In this document: piece by piece, positions 26,172 through 37,285 of the stretch
Numbering within the stretch: the first letter of the stretch is position 1
Layout of the letters: each line of letters begins with the position of its first letter
NCBI GenBank assembly: GCA_021521415.1
Contig: JAIQDT010007623.1
Location: 1-64,000 of the forward strand
Direction of reading: 5' to 3'
From: Bidens hawaiensis
Taxonomy: Eukaryota > Streptophyta > Magnoliopsida > Asterales > Asteraceae
Length of the DNA stretch: 64,000 nucleotides
Notes under the pieces: generated by a model
Database searches by the model: none
What the model saw: the letters and a program-made list of their open reading frames with translations, nothing else
Told to the model about the DNA's origin: nothing
Program-made: the position numbers and the translations under genes

Positions 26172-27579
26172 TGTCACACACCACCAAATTACACAACATT
26201 TTTCGCGTCATCCGGATCATTCGGAACCCTAAATAAGCATTAGGGCTGTCCGGAACAATCCAGAACAAACTAGAGCAGCCCGAAAGACTCTAGAACAATT
26301 TAGAACAGCCCGACCCTCTTTGGAACTATCTGGAACAACCCGGTACACTCCGGAACTATCCAAAATAGCTCGCCTCTCTCTGGAACTATCCAGAATAGCC
26401 CGACACTCTCTGGAACTATCCGGACCTAGGGATGAGCATTTTGTCCCAAATACCCGTACTCGTACCCGTATCGATTTAGCTTATTCGATACTGGTATTGG
26501 TACTCATTTTTGTTGAATTTTGGTACAGGTACAATCGGGTACATGTACGGGTACATGTACGGGTACATTTGGTATTTTGTACCTGTTTGGAGTATATAAA
26601 GGTTTAATTGGGATTCTACATATTTAATATAGAAAATAAATCTCCAACCATGTTATTATTGAACAAGTACCGAACGTTTCTTCAAAACTAAATAATATAA
26701 CATCCAAGACTCGAACCAACAAATAAATAACTTAAAGTCGGCGACCGAATTAGGGTTCTTCAATACTATCTTATCATTAAATCGACGGCCAATATGGTAC
26801 ATGTACTAATTTGGTACCCGTCACGTACCTGTGAAAGTACCGATACTCGGACTAATTAAGGTTGTTTGTTACTCATACCGGTACCGGTTTCAAGATCGTC
26901 GAAGATTTGGAAATAAAAAGCAAAGTGGTACAAAAACGATAACTGTACCGAAATACCTATACCGATACCCGTATACATACCATACCGAAAAATTTGGTAG
27001 GAGTATTGGTACGTGTTTTTATTGATTATTGGTACGAGTACAATCGGGTACAGGTACAGATACATGTACTGTCCCATGCCCATCCCTATCTGGAACAACC
27101 CGACACTCTCTGGAACAACTCAGATCCGTGTGGAACAGCCCGGTACCCTCTAGAGCTCTCCGGAACAACCTAGTACATACTACATCAACCCGAAAGAACC
27201 AAGACAGTTTTTAGTCCAACGAAGAAGCTTCAAGATGCAGAAAATCTCTAGAAATCAAACCTAGATCTTTTGTATGGAATAATTTAGTAGTATAAATAGG
27301 TGATATGGGGTTTCATTTGAGATCACCCAAGAATTACTTGTAACAATCAAAGCCTTGTACTCTTATATTCCTAACAATATAAACCATCTTTCTTGTATAC
27401 TTGTTTCAAGTACTACAAGAATCATTCTCTTGTTGAACTACAAGAACCAACTCTCGTGGTTACACGAACCGACACTTCTTTCTAAGACTTCCGTTTCTAA
27501 CACTATAAACCCGACCACCAAGGCTTACTTAGACCAAGTTCTAAGGCCGCACGCGAGTCAAAAAGATAACTTCGTGACA
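26172..27579 (+). repeat. 5' LTR of the chromovirus fragment, with minisatellite
   Basis: It starts TGTCACACACC and ends GTGACA just before the PBS. Net length without the nested MITE is about 740 bp. From 26,240 to 26,426 and 27,089 to 27,190 it carries a degenerate repeat of about 24 bp (TCTCTGGAACTATCC / GGAACAGCCCGACAC), interrupted by the MITE. A TATA-like TATAAATAGG lies at about 27,291. Confidence 0.75.
26427..27088. mobile_element. hAT-like MITE nested in the LTR minisatellite
   Basis: This 662-bp element has ends TAGGGATGAGCAT and (reverse complement of the right end) TAGGGATGGGCAT. Flanks TCCGGACC and TCTGGAAC agree at 6 of 8 positions, consistent with an old 8-bp duplication within repetitive DNA. 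The interior is rich in GTACCCGTA-type words and non-coding. Confidence 0.75.
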
Positions 27580-27581
27580 TT

Positions 27582-27593
27582 TGGTATCAGAGC
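27582..27593 (+). other. Primer binding site, initiator tRNA-Met type
   Basis: TGGTATCAGAGC lies two bases after the LTR end, the standard plant sequence complementary to the 3' end of initiator methionine tRNA. Confidence 0.88.
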
Positions 27594-27609
27594 ACGTCGA
27601 TTCATTGGG

Positions 27610-28437
27610 ATGACATCTGAATCAAAACCTGAAGGCATTGTCCTCGTTACTTGAGAAGAGACCAAGAAGGGTAAAAAATCTGCAAAGGAAATCATAGCGA
27701 GCATGGAGAATCTTATCGAAGATGTCAAGACGTCAATAGTCGAGTACAAAACCATGTTGACGCTCTCTGGGTAGAATTCGACATCTTTAAAGAGCATGTC
27801 AACGAATCGCTACAAAAAATTGAACATTTGAGTGGCGAGATTGCAGAACTAGATGACAACTACATAGCCACTCTTTATATCATGTGAAATGATATGAAAG
27901 AGATGCTTTTGCATGAGCTGGGTTAACTAAAAACTAACACGACAAGCATAGAAAAAGAACTCATAAGCTGCCATGACAATTACAAGATTCTACAAGGAGA
28001 AGTTAGTGTTCTTATGATGGCTATAGCGAATGGAGGTGCCAGTACAAGCAATACCACTTCCTCGAAGGTTAAAGTTCCCCAACCAACACAGTTTGTTGGA
28101 AAACGAGAGGCGCGAGTCGTGAACGACTTCCTTTGGGAGATCGAACAATACTTCAAGGGCGTAGACATTAATGAAGATGCTAAAAAGATCACTACAACAC
28201 CACTATACTTAAAGGACACCGTTGCGCTATGGTGGAGATGCAAGAGTAAGGAAATTGAGCAAGGTGCGTGCAACATCGCCACTTGGGCAGACTTCGTAAA
28301 AGAAATCAAACATCAGTTTTATTTGAAAAATTCCGTATACAAAGCAAGGATTTGTCTTCGTAATCTTATGCCCAAGGGAACAATCAAAGATTAAATCAAT
28401 GAATTCACTACCCTTATTGTCATTCAAATATTTCAAA
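27610..28437 (+). pseudogene. gag: Chromovirus gag relic
   Basis: The reading starts with MTSESKPEGIVLVT and hits stops from 27,652 on. From 28,014 another frame encodes a recognisable capsid part: KVKVPQPTQFVGKREARVV, NDFLWEIEQYFKGVD, ALWWRCKSKE and TWADFVKEIKHQFYL, which is the gag pattern of plant chromoviruses. It ends at TAA 28,392 and homology fades near 28,437. The multiple stops and the lack of pol show it is dead. Confidence 0.82.
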
Positions 28438-28465
28438 GATTAATCTTATGCCTAAGTCCGAGGAC

Positions 28466-29366
28466 TGTTATTGTCATTCCGTCAAACTTCTAATTCGTTA
28501 CTGGCTCATAACGAATTGGCTTATCTTAGCGAACTGGTTCCTATAACGAATTGGACCCTTTAACGAACTGGACTCCTTAACAAATCAGTCCATATAGCGA
28601 ACCGGTCCAAGTAGCGAATTGGACCTTCTAATTCGTTATTTCTTTTAACGAACTAACTGTCACGAATCAAGGGTAATTTGTTACCCTTTCCCTTAACGAA
28701 TCAGACACGAACAAGAGCTAGTTCGTTATGCCCCCTTATACGAATCAACTAACGAATCACCTTTTGATTCGTTAGGTTTCCATAGCGAACTAGGGTTAGG
28801 TCAGGGAATGTCAGAACATTCCCTGACATTCTTACCTCGTATTCCCCTTTTTCTGGCGCCGTCGCCGGAAAACCGCGGATTCGCCGAAAAAACGAGTTTT
28901 AACTCGTTTTTCACCGTTTTTCGTCTCGTTCGATCCAGATCTGAGCTAGGGTGATCCCTAAGCTCAGTTTATACCCGATTCCATCCGGATCTCACGACTT
29001 AAACGGTTTAACGGTGTTGGCTCGTCGTTTCGTGACCATAACTAACGGATTTAAGCTCATACAACAAAATACTATCATACCTTGGGTCGGGATCGGTTTT
29101 CTCTTTTATATTTCGGCTAGAGAGAGGATTAGAGAGAGAGAGAAAGCTTAAGTGTGTGTTTTTGTGGTGTATGGAGTATGTGTAAAATGAATTAAATGGG
29201 TGATTAATGGTTTATATAATTATTGATCATGGGCTTAAGCCCATGGTCTTTCCTTCTTTCTTTCATAACCCAAATCCATAACCCGTATCCATTTACCCAA
29301 CACTAGCCTGACTCATAATAACTTGTATTTCGTTTATTAACCGAAATCAGAAAATGGGGTGTTACA
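28466..29366 (-). repeat. LTR fragment of the same family as the solo LTR at 42,458-57,177
   Basis: The words AACTTCTAATTCGTTAC, CTTATCTTAGCGAACTGG, GATCCAGATCTGAGCTAG and the final TGTTACA recur in order at 43,800-44,278 and 56,765-57,177. Read on the - strand it starts TGTAACACCCC, a usual LTR start. The other half of the LTR is missing. Degenerate repeats of TAACGAATTGG / AGCGAACTGG fill 28,480-28,790. Confidence 0.8.
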
Positions 29367-30412
29367 ACTATTTGACACGTAAAAGATGTGAAAGACAAGC
29401 ATAATAAAAATCAAATGCAATTCATTTGCTTATTTGCTCCCATTGGACATGTACTATATATTATTCCCATAGATCATTGTCATCTTTAGGAGAAAAACTA
29501 TGGTCCATCATTCACTAGTGGAGATAACACGGGTTGATGACACTACACACTACCTTGCTGATATGATTGTTGTATACTTGTGCATGGTTTTGATTAATGA
29601 AAGTTCGTTTCGCTAGTAAAAAAATAAATCGAGATGTTATTCCATCAAAGACTTTTTATGAATGAGGTAATGTCAAGCATATTAACTCGTACAAACAAAA
29701 TCTACAAATTAAACCCTTTACTTGAAAACCTTATTAGCATTTTAATCCTATAAAACAACTAAAATGAACACATGATTGACTTATGTGATTTAATACCAAA
29801 GTACCGTTGACTGTACATACGATCAAACTTAGTTGATTAGCATTTCATCTGTCAACCCTTCAAATTTATACATGGAAAACCCTGAAACACGGGGAAAGAT
29901 ATTTAACTAATTATTTATAAATACTACGTACCTGTCTCGTTTCATTCACCAGTACCTTGAATCATTATACCCAAAATTTGGCATGAAAAAACAAACTTTA
30001 ACTTTAGTGTACCGATTGACTAAAGAGGTCAAACTTCATATTTTCAAACAGAAATGCTAGGAATAACAAGTTTTTATCTTTTACATGTTGTAACTTTCTT
30101 TTTAAAGGTACTCATGATTATATATGTTGGTGTGACCCTTGAGGTATTTCCATTCCATGTGCATAAACCACTAAAGTCAGGTGATTAAAATTTAGGGCCA
30201 TGAGTGTCACATGTTATGTTAACTCAATATTTGTCTCGATGTTTATATTTTGTATTGTTTCATGAGTTCAATACATATTGCTTTTTATTTCATAGCTACT
30301 ATCGATTAAGTAAAGTATTTATTCTTGTTTCTTTATGTGTAATTGTATTTAGTTCATACCTTATGCATTTTAATGCTTAGGTAGCTAGAACACACAATAA
30401 CGACATCTTCAC

Positions 30413-30773
30413 TAGGACTGTTCAAAGGGTAAGACCCGACTCTTTTACCTAATACTCTACCCGGACCCTTTACTCTTTCAGAAAGAAATGTGGACCCGAG
30501 ACCCTACCCTCTAAACAATAAAAGGGTCGGGTATAAATAAGGGTTTCAAAAGTCCAACCCTTCAGCCTTTCAGATAATAATCACATCTTCTTTTTTGCAT
30601 TTATTAGTTGCATATCTTATATATGACTTTAATATTTGAATCCTAGAACAATTATACTTTCATTTAATAACATAGTAAAGTCTAACTTCGAAAGTTTATC
30701 AACCATTTGAATTGATGCAAACAATATTCACATTCACAAATTACATGTAGAGAACAATTCGGTGAACCTTTTC
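30413..30773. mobile_element. hAT-like MITE in array copy 1, right end deleted
   Basis: The left end TAGGACTGTTCAAA follows the duplication half ATCTTCAC (30,405-30,412). The right half and right duplication are missing through the copy-specific deletion. Copies at 35,385 and 61,665 are complete. Confidence 0.8.
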
Positions 30774-32044
30774 ATATCTTAAGTTGTGATAGACTTGAGA
30801 TAGCTTGGGGTACTTGATTGGTGTGTAAGAGAACTTTTTCATATCTTGAGTTCTAAAGAAAAAATAACATTATCTTTATGTCATATTGTTTACCTCAATT
30901 TTAAAAGACATTCGATTGAGAGGTGGAGCACGAACAACAAATCAAATAAAATTTCAAAGCATTCGACAAAATAATTACATTTGCAAAGTCACATCTACCT
31001 TTTAAATATTCGACTATATGTGAAATCAAGATCGACATGGAATAAATATAACATGCATGGCATATAACATGAACGAGTATATACTTTTAATTTGATGCAT
31101 ACGTATGGAAATCAAGTACCAATAAATCTCTCTTGTCAGTTCACAAGGATAAGTATTCTCTAATGATGATTACCAGCCCCCGCTCTATTTAATTCATTCA
31201 TAACGGAACCATAAATAAATTCATTTGTCGTTTTTATTGGATTTAATATAAATTAAAGTGTAAATCATGTCATTCATCTCGTGGTATGGTAAAACTTTAG
31301 CTTTCGGTTATAGGTATGAGGAATTACAGCTATACATATTCCTTGCTGTAGTACTCTCCTTATTTTACATGTATATGTTTTTGTCTCTTGCATGGTCGAT
31401 GTTAATTTCTTTTTGCTAAATTCATAATAATGTGGTTTACATAAAAAGGATGTTAGAAATCTCTTTATAGATTTATTAGATATAAGAAATCATATAAATA
31501 TTAAGATGACTGAAGACATATTACTTTAGGGAGGCCCAAATGATGGTTAAAGCAAATGGAATATGCCTCAATCATATCTCAAGTTAGGAGACTAAAAGAT
31601 GGAAGTCGAAAGATTCTATTATGGATGGTTATTATCATCATCGAATGTGTCCTACACTTTTGTTACTACACCCAAATAAATTTAGTGAGAATGAATTTCA
31701 TTATTATAGCTTATACTAAAAATATTATTACTTCAGATGTAGGTTATTTTTGAAGATTTGAACCGAATTACTAGATAAATGTGTAGATGGAGCGCATTTT
31801 CCCTCTAGACCCCTCATAATAAGTCGAAACTCCTTTAAATAACATAAAGGAAAACTAAAGTTGGGTATAATTTACTCGACAATTTGGTTGATTTGAAAGT
31901 ATAGAAACTCCTAACTTTTCAGGAGGGAGTTACAATATTCTTAATAATTGATGATGATATCATGCGCTTCTCTCTTTTCACTTGGTAACAGATAGGTTTG
32001 CTTAATATAATTTCCCGTTATCAAAATGGTGTGGTTCTCTTACT

Positions 32045-32816
32045 TATATAGTCAGGTGCCCGCGCGATGCAGCGGTGTACGCGACCAATGTTAGTACACT
32101 CGTAACCTCGGTACGTGCGTAACCCGACGATGGTATGTGTTTAACGTGACATCAGGTGTGTAACCATTGTTAATAAGCGCATCACACAATGCCTAAATGT
32201 GAGCAGCCCGATATGTATATGATAACGAATGCCTAAGCGTGCATTACCGGTGACAAAAATCAAGAAACAAAGATGAAATGTAGAGTAATTTCAAATAAAC
32301 CGCTTTTTAACACAACCCGTTTTGACGCAATACTCGTTCCGACAAAGTTTTAACCTAAAGCTCGTTTTTACCTGAACCCATCCCAACCCGAACCAAATTA
32401 ACAATCAGCCGAACCCGCCCGAATCATTGTTGGTACAAACTGGTAATCACGTAATATGTTATAAACTATAGCAATATCATACTCAAATTAAAGAGAATAA
32501 AATGCTCTTTTTTATGGTGAAATTGTTTTAAAAAAATATTAATGTGTGAAAAAATTATGACCGTTTAAAAGTCGTGAGATAGTTTGTTTAGAATAATGGG
32601 AAATTATGTAACTATTTTTCAAATTAGCAAAAGTTAACCAAAGTTAAATGGTAAAACTATAACTATTTTAAATAAAACTAAAAGAACCGTGTGATTAAGA
32701 GTTACAAAGATTATTTTTCCTTCTTTAAGATAGTACCATATGCTTTTTGGGTTGTAAAACTCTTAAAAATTTGCTCTTAATTTTGTCAATTGGATTATCT
32801 TTATATATAGTATAGA
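32045..32816 (-). mobile_element. Candidate decayed non-autonomous Helitron in array copy 1
   Basis: On the - strand the presumed 5' end reads TCTATACTATATATAAAG after an A, the usual plant Helitron start. The opposite end has GTGCCCGCGCGATGCAGCGG close to the border, which resembles a degraded 3' hairpin, but no clean CTRR was found. The same structure is in copies 2 and 3. Inference only. Confidence 0.4.
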
Positions 32817-33828
32817 TTTATAGACTTTTTTTTTTGTAATGTCTTGCTAATATTTTAAAGTTCTTGCCGCCATTTTAAATATATATACTTAAATGACAAA
32901 CTTGTAAATTTTAGTATTTCACATATTTCATCTATTTATTGAGTTTTCTTTATAATAGGGTGGGTGAAAAACTATTTACTAAAATTGGTGAAATAAAAAT
33001 ATTTATCAAAGGACAAATACCATAAAAACAACATATCTTTGGTTTATTTAAGGCGAAAATCTCTCAATAGTTTTTTGCACATTAAAATCTCTACACATGT
33101 CAAATTTAAACAAAAAATGTAACATAAATTATATAATATGTTTTTCATTTTTGTTTTAAAAGTGTTCACCTCATTTTGCTATATACTTTAGTTTATGATT
33201 TGTTTTAAAATACACAAATTTGTATATTTTTGTAACTTTTAAAAAATACTAAGTTGTGCCTTAAAAGACCGGCGGCGTTTTAAATATACACAAAATATTG
33301 AGCAAAATTTAAAATCATTGAACGCATTCGAATTTAGAATGTTTTTATTTAAGAAACAGTGTTCAACAGTCAATACCACGAAAAAGATTATGAAAATATT
33401 GTCTACAAAGCATCCAAATAAGTAATTATTTAGCTAGTAGCTGAAGTTTATTTCAAAATTCACAAATAAACGTAGTTTAAAAATGTTCATGAGTTTGATA
33501 CAATAAAAATTAGATTACAGAATAGTTTTTATGAAAATTAGGAAGCTATTTATTTGTTTTATTTAATATTATCACTGAGAATTCCTGAATTCTGAATAAG
33601 TGATCTATATATTTATGTTATATTTTTTGTTTAAATTTGACATGTGTAAGAATTTTGACGTGTAAAAAATATTTAGAGACTTTTGCAAGAAAAAAAATTA
33701 TATTGTTTTTTTTTTGGTATTTACCCAGAAAAGAGCAAATCCTCGTGTATTTTAATACACGTGTCTGGTTTTGATTGCTCAAACAAAACTTGTCGCCGCT
33801 TACGGATTTGCTTCGAAGTGTGTCTAAG

Positions 33829-34140
33829 AGCATTCCCAACCCATTCCCCATAATTATGTGAGGGGAATTGGTAAATTATAGGGTGGAGTTTTAAATTGTT
33901 GTGAGTGTAAATTATAGGATGAAGAGAGAAATGTAGTGATTTTTTGTAAATTTGGGGAAACAAAGTTTGTCCATATTTATTTTTTAATATTTGTTGAATT
34001 GGTTGTGGGTAGAGGAGAGAGAAAACTGTAATGATAAAAGTATAGAAAGTATGATTTAATTAAACAAGAAAAAGAAATGTAGTGTTTTGTAATGTAATTA
34101 TATGGATAGGGTATGGATGTGGGACTGGCTGTGAATGCTC
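33829..34140. mobile_element. Tourist/PIF-Harbinger-like MITE in array copy 1
   Basis: Ends GAGCATTC...GAATGCTC are flanked by TAA on both sides (33,826-33,828 and 34,141-34,143), as expected of PIF/Harbinger MITEs. It is 312 bp, AT-rich and non-coding. An orthologous insertion is at 60,113-60,410. Confidence 0.85.
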
Positions 34141-34401
34141 TAAGCCGACAAATATGACATGAACTTTTTGGGAATATTAAATAATAGGGTTATATGGAGA
34201 ATCTCTCTCCTCACATGGTTTAATTTGAGAATTTTTCCTTTGTTTTTTCTATTCAATTCGAAATGGCAATCGAAGAATGACTAGAGTTAAGATATGCAAA
34301 TATCGGTTAAAGGTTTTTGGAATATAGATTATTAACCGTAACTAGTTATTGGTTAAACGGTCAAAACCGGTTGTTGTGAATAATCGTTACAGTTCCTAGC
34401 T

Positions 34402-37257
34402 AATTCATTTGCTGATTTGCTCCCATTGGACATGTACTATATATTATTCCCATAGATCATTGTCATCTTTAGGAGAAAAACTATGGTCCATCATTCACTA
34501 GTGGAGATAACACGGGTTGATGACACTACACACTACCTTGCTGAGATTTTTGTATACACATGGTTTTGATTAATGAAAGTTCGTTTCGCTAGTAAAAAAT
34601 AAATCGAGATGTTATGCCATCAAAGACTTTTTATGAAAGAGGTAATGTCAAGCATATTAACTCGTACACACAAATTCTACAAATTAAACCCTTTACTTGA
34701 AAACCTTATTAGCATTTTAATCCTATAAAACAACTAAAATGAACACATGATCGATCTTATGTGATTTAATACCAAAGTACCGTTGACTATACATACGATC
34801 AAACTTAGTTTATTAGCATTTCATCTGTCAACCCTTCAAAATTTATACATGGAAACCCCTGAAACACGGGGAGAGATATTTAACTAATTATTTATAAATA
34901 CTACGTACCCATCTCATTTCATTCACCAGTACCTTGAATCATTATACCCGAAATTTGGTATGTAAAACAAACTTTAACTTTAGTGTCCCGATTGACTAAA
35001 GAGGTCAAACTTCATATTTTCAAAAAGAAATGCTAGGAATAACAAGTTTTTACTTTTACGTGTTGTAACTTTCTTTTTAAAGGTACGTATGACTATATAT
35101 GTTGGTGTGACCCTTGAGGTATTTCCATGTACATGAACCACTAAAGTCAGCTGATTAAAATTTAGGGGCACTTGAGTGTCACATGTAATGTTAACTCAAT
35201 ATTTGTCTCGATGTTTATATTTTGTATTGTTTCATGAGCTCAATACATATTGCTTGTTATTGCATAGCTACTATCGATTAAGTAAAGTATTTATTCTTGT
35301 TTCTTTATGTGTAATTGTATTTAGTTCATACCTTATGCATTTTAATGCTTAGGTAGCTAGAACACACAATAACCACATCTTCACTAGGAATGTTCAAAGG
35401 GTAAGACCCGACTCTTTTACCTAATACTCTACGCGGACCCTTTACCCTTTTAGAAAAAATGTGGACTCGAGACCCTACCCTCTAAACAATAAAAGGGTCG
35501 GGTATAAATAAGAGTTTCAATAGTCCAACCCTTTACCCTTTAAGATAATAATCACATTTTCCTTTTTGCATGTATTAGTTGCATATCTCATAAATGAATT
35601 TAATATTTGAATCCTAAAACAATTATACTTTCATTTAATAACATAGTAAAGTCTAACTTCGAAAGTTTATCAACCATTTGAATTGATGCAAACAATATTC
35701 ACATTCACAAATTACATGTAGAGAAAAATTCGGTGATTTCCATATATATGTTTCCATTCAGTAGTATGACCCTTAAATTTTATTTTTCTTAGTAGTTGGG
35801 AAATTTATGATGAATCATATATGAAATACAAACCTCTCATAAATTTCATATTAATCGTGAATTTGATGTATATCTATTTAGTAAACGGGTCAAGGGTTTG
35901 AAAAAGGGTCGAACCCTTGAAACCCTTTGAGGTGAAATTTAAATATCCTTTACCTGACCCATATTATTTATCCGGGTCTAATTAAGGGTTTTAAGAGTCG
36001 GGTAACCGGGTTTCAAGGGTCCGACCCTTATCTTGCTCAACCTTAATCTTCACCTTGATGAGTTCACTTCAAGAGATATTAAGATCGAGACAAACATCCA
36101 TAAGGACACGCCTAGCACCCAAAATATGTTTTTTTTTTCATTATTATTGACTATTATCTTATGGTATGTTTAAATGTGCCACCACCATATCCATGTTAGA
36201 TAAATCTAAATTCTTACTTGTCTCCATACGACCTTTTACATATTTTAATCAATTGATATGTATATTGCAATTGACTTGAGATAGCTTGGGATCCTTGATT
36301 GGTGTGTAAGAGAACTTTTTCATATCTTGAGTTCTAAAGAAAAAATAACATTCTTTATGTCATATTGTTTACCTCAATTTTAAAAGACATTCGATTGAGA
36401 GGTGGAGCACGAACAACAAATCAAATAAAATTTCTAAGCATTCGACAAAATAATTACATTTGCAAAGTCACATCAACCTTTTAAATATTCGACTATATGT
36501 GAAATCAAGATCGACATGGACTAAATATAACATGCATGGCATATAACATGAACGAGTATATGCTTTTAATTTGATGCATACATATGGAAATCAAGTACCA
36601 ATAAATCTCTCTTGTCAATTCACAAGGATAAGTATTCTTTAATGATGATTAAGCCCCCGCTCGATTTAATTCATTCATAACGGAACCATAAAATAAAATC
36701 ATTTGTTGTTTTTATTGGATTTAATATAAATTAAAGTGTAAATCACGTCATTCATCTCGTGGTATGTTAAAACTTTAGCTTTCGGTTTTAGGTATGAGGA
36801 ATTACAGCTATATATAATACTTGCTATAGTACTCTCCTTATTTTACATGTATATGTTTTTGTCTCTTGCATGGTCGATGTTAATTTCTTTTTGCTAAATT
36901 CATATTAATGTGGTTTACATAAAAAGGATGTTAGAAATCTCTTTATAGATTTATTAGATATAAGAATTTATATAAATATTAAGATGACTGAAGACATATT
37001 ACTTTAGGGAGGCCCAAATGATGGTTAAAGCAAATGAAATATGCCTCAATCATATCTCAAGTTAGGAGACTAAAAGATGGAAGTCGAAAGATTCTATTAT
37101 GGATGGTTATTATCATCATCGAATGTGTCCTACACTTTTGTTACTACACCCAAATAAATTTAGTGAGAATGAATTTCATTATTATAGCTTATACTAAATA
37201 TATTATTACTTCAGATGTAGGTTATTTTTGAATATTTGAACCGGATTACTAGATAAA
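34402..37257 (+). repeat. 5.5-kb tandem array unit, copy 2, first half
   Basis: It begins with AATTCATTTGCT right after copy 1 and is cut at AGATAAA (37,257) by the Helitron. The other half resumes at 58,026. Joined, the unit is 5,502 bp. It contains a complete hAT-like MITE at 35,385-36,045. Confidence 0.92.
35385..36045. mobile_element. hAT-like MITE in array copy 2
   Basis: This 661-bp element is flanked by perfect 8-bp repeats ATCTTCAC (35,377-35,384 and 36,046-36,053). The left end is TAGGAATGTTCA; the right end, read reversed, is TAAGGTTGAGCA. The interior is built of AAGGGTCGGGT and GACCCTT words. Confidence 0.85.
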
Positions 37258-37268
37258 CTAGGGTATAG

Positions 37269-37285
37269 CCCGCGTGACACGCGGG
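37269..37285 (-). other. Helitron 3' terminal hairpin
   Basis: CCCGCGTGTCACGCGGG (- strand) is an 8-bp perfect inverted repeat around one base, 11 bases from the CTAG end. In Helitrons this is the rolling-circle termination signal. Confidence 0.9.

Larger units (their letters stand above)
26172..28437 (+). mobile_element. Truncated Ty3/gypsy chromovirus: LTR, PBS, gag relic
   Basis: An LTR (TGTCACAC...GTGACA) is followed by a PBS and a decayed gag, and then the sequence stops near 28,437. Pol and the 3' LTR are missing. The gag words fit chromoviruses. The LTR itself was hit by a hAT-like MITE. Confidence 0.8.
29419..34401 (+). repeat. 5.5-kb tandem array unit, copy 1 (about 0.5 kb deleted)
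   Basis: It shares its whole length with copies 2 and 3, starting at AATTCATTTGCT. Relative to them it lacks about 535 bp near 30,775 (left side GAGAACAATTCGGTGA, right side GACTTGAGATAGCTTGG), a deletion that removes the right end of a hAT-like MITE. No coding capacity was recognised. The second half (31,780-34,401) holds a Tourist-like MITE and a possible decayed Helitron. Confidence 0.88.

Noticed and set aside
31556..31753. 65-aa frame repeated in array copies 1 and 2 (also 37,034-37,231)
   Set aside because: In copy 3 the start codon is lost and a base is missing downstream, so the frame is not conserved; the match only reflects the DNA repeat.
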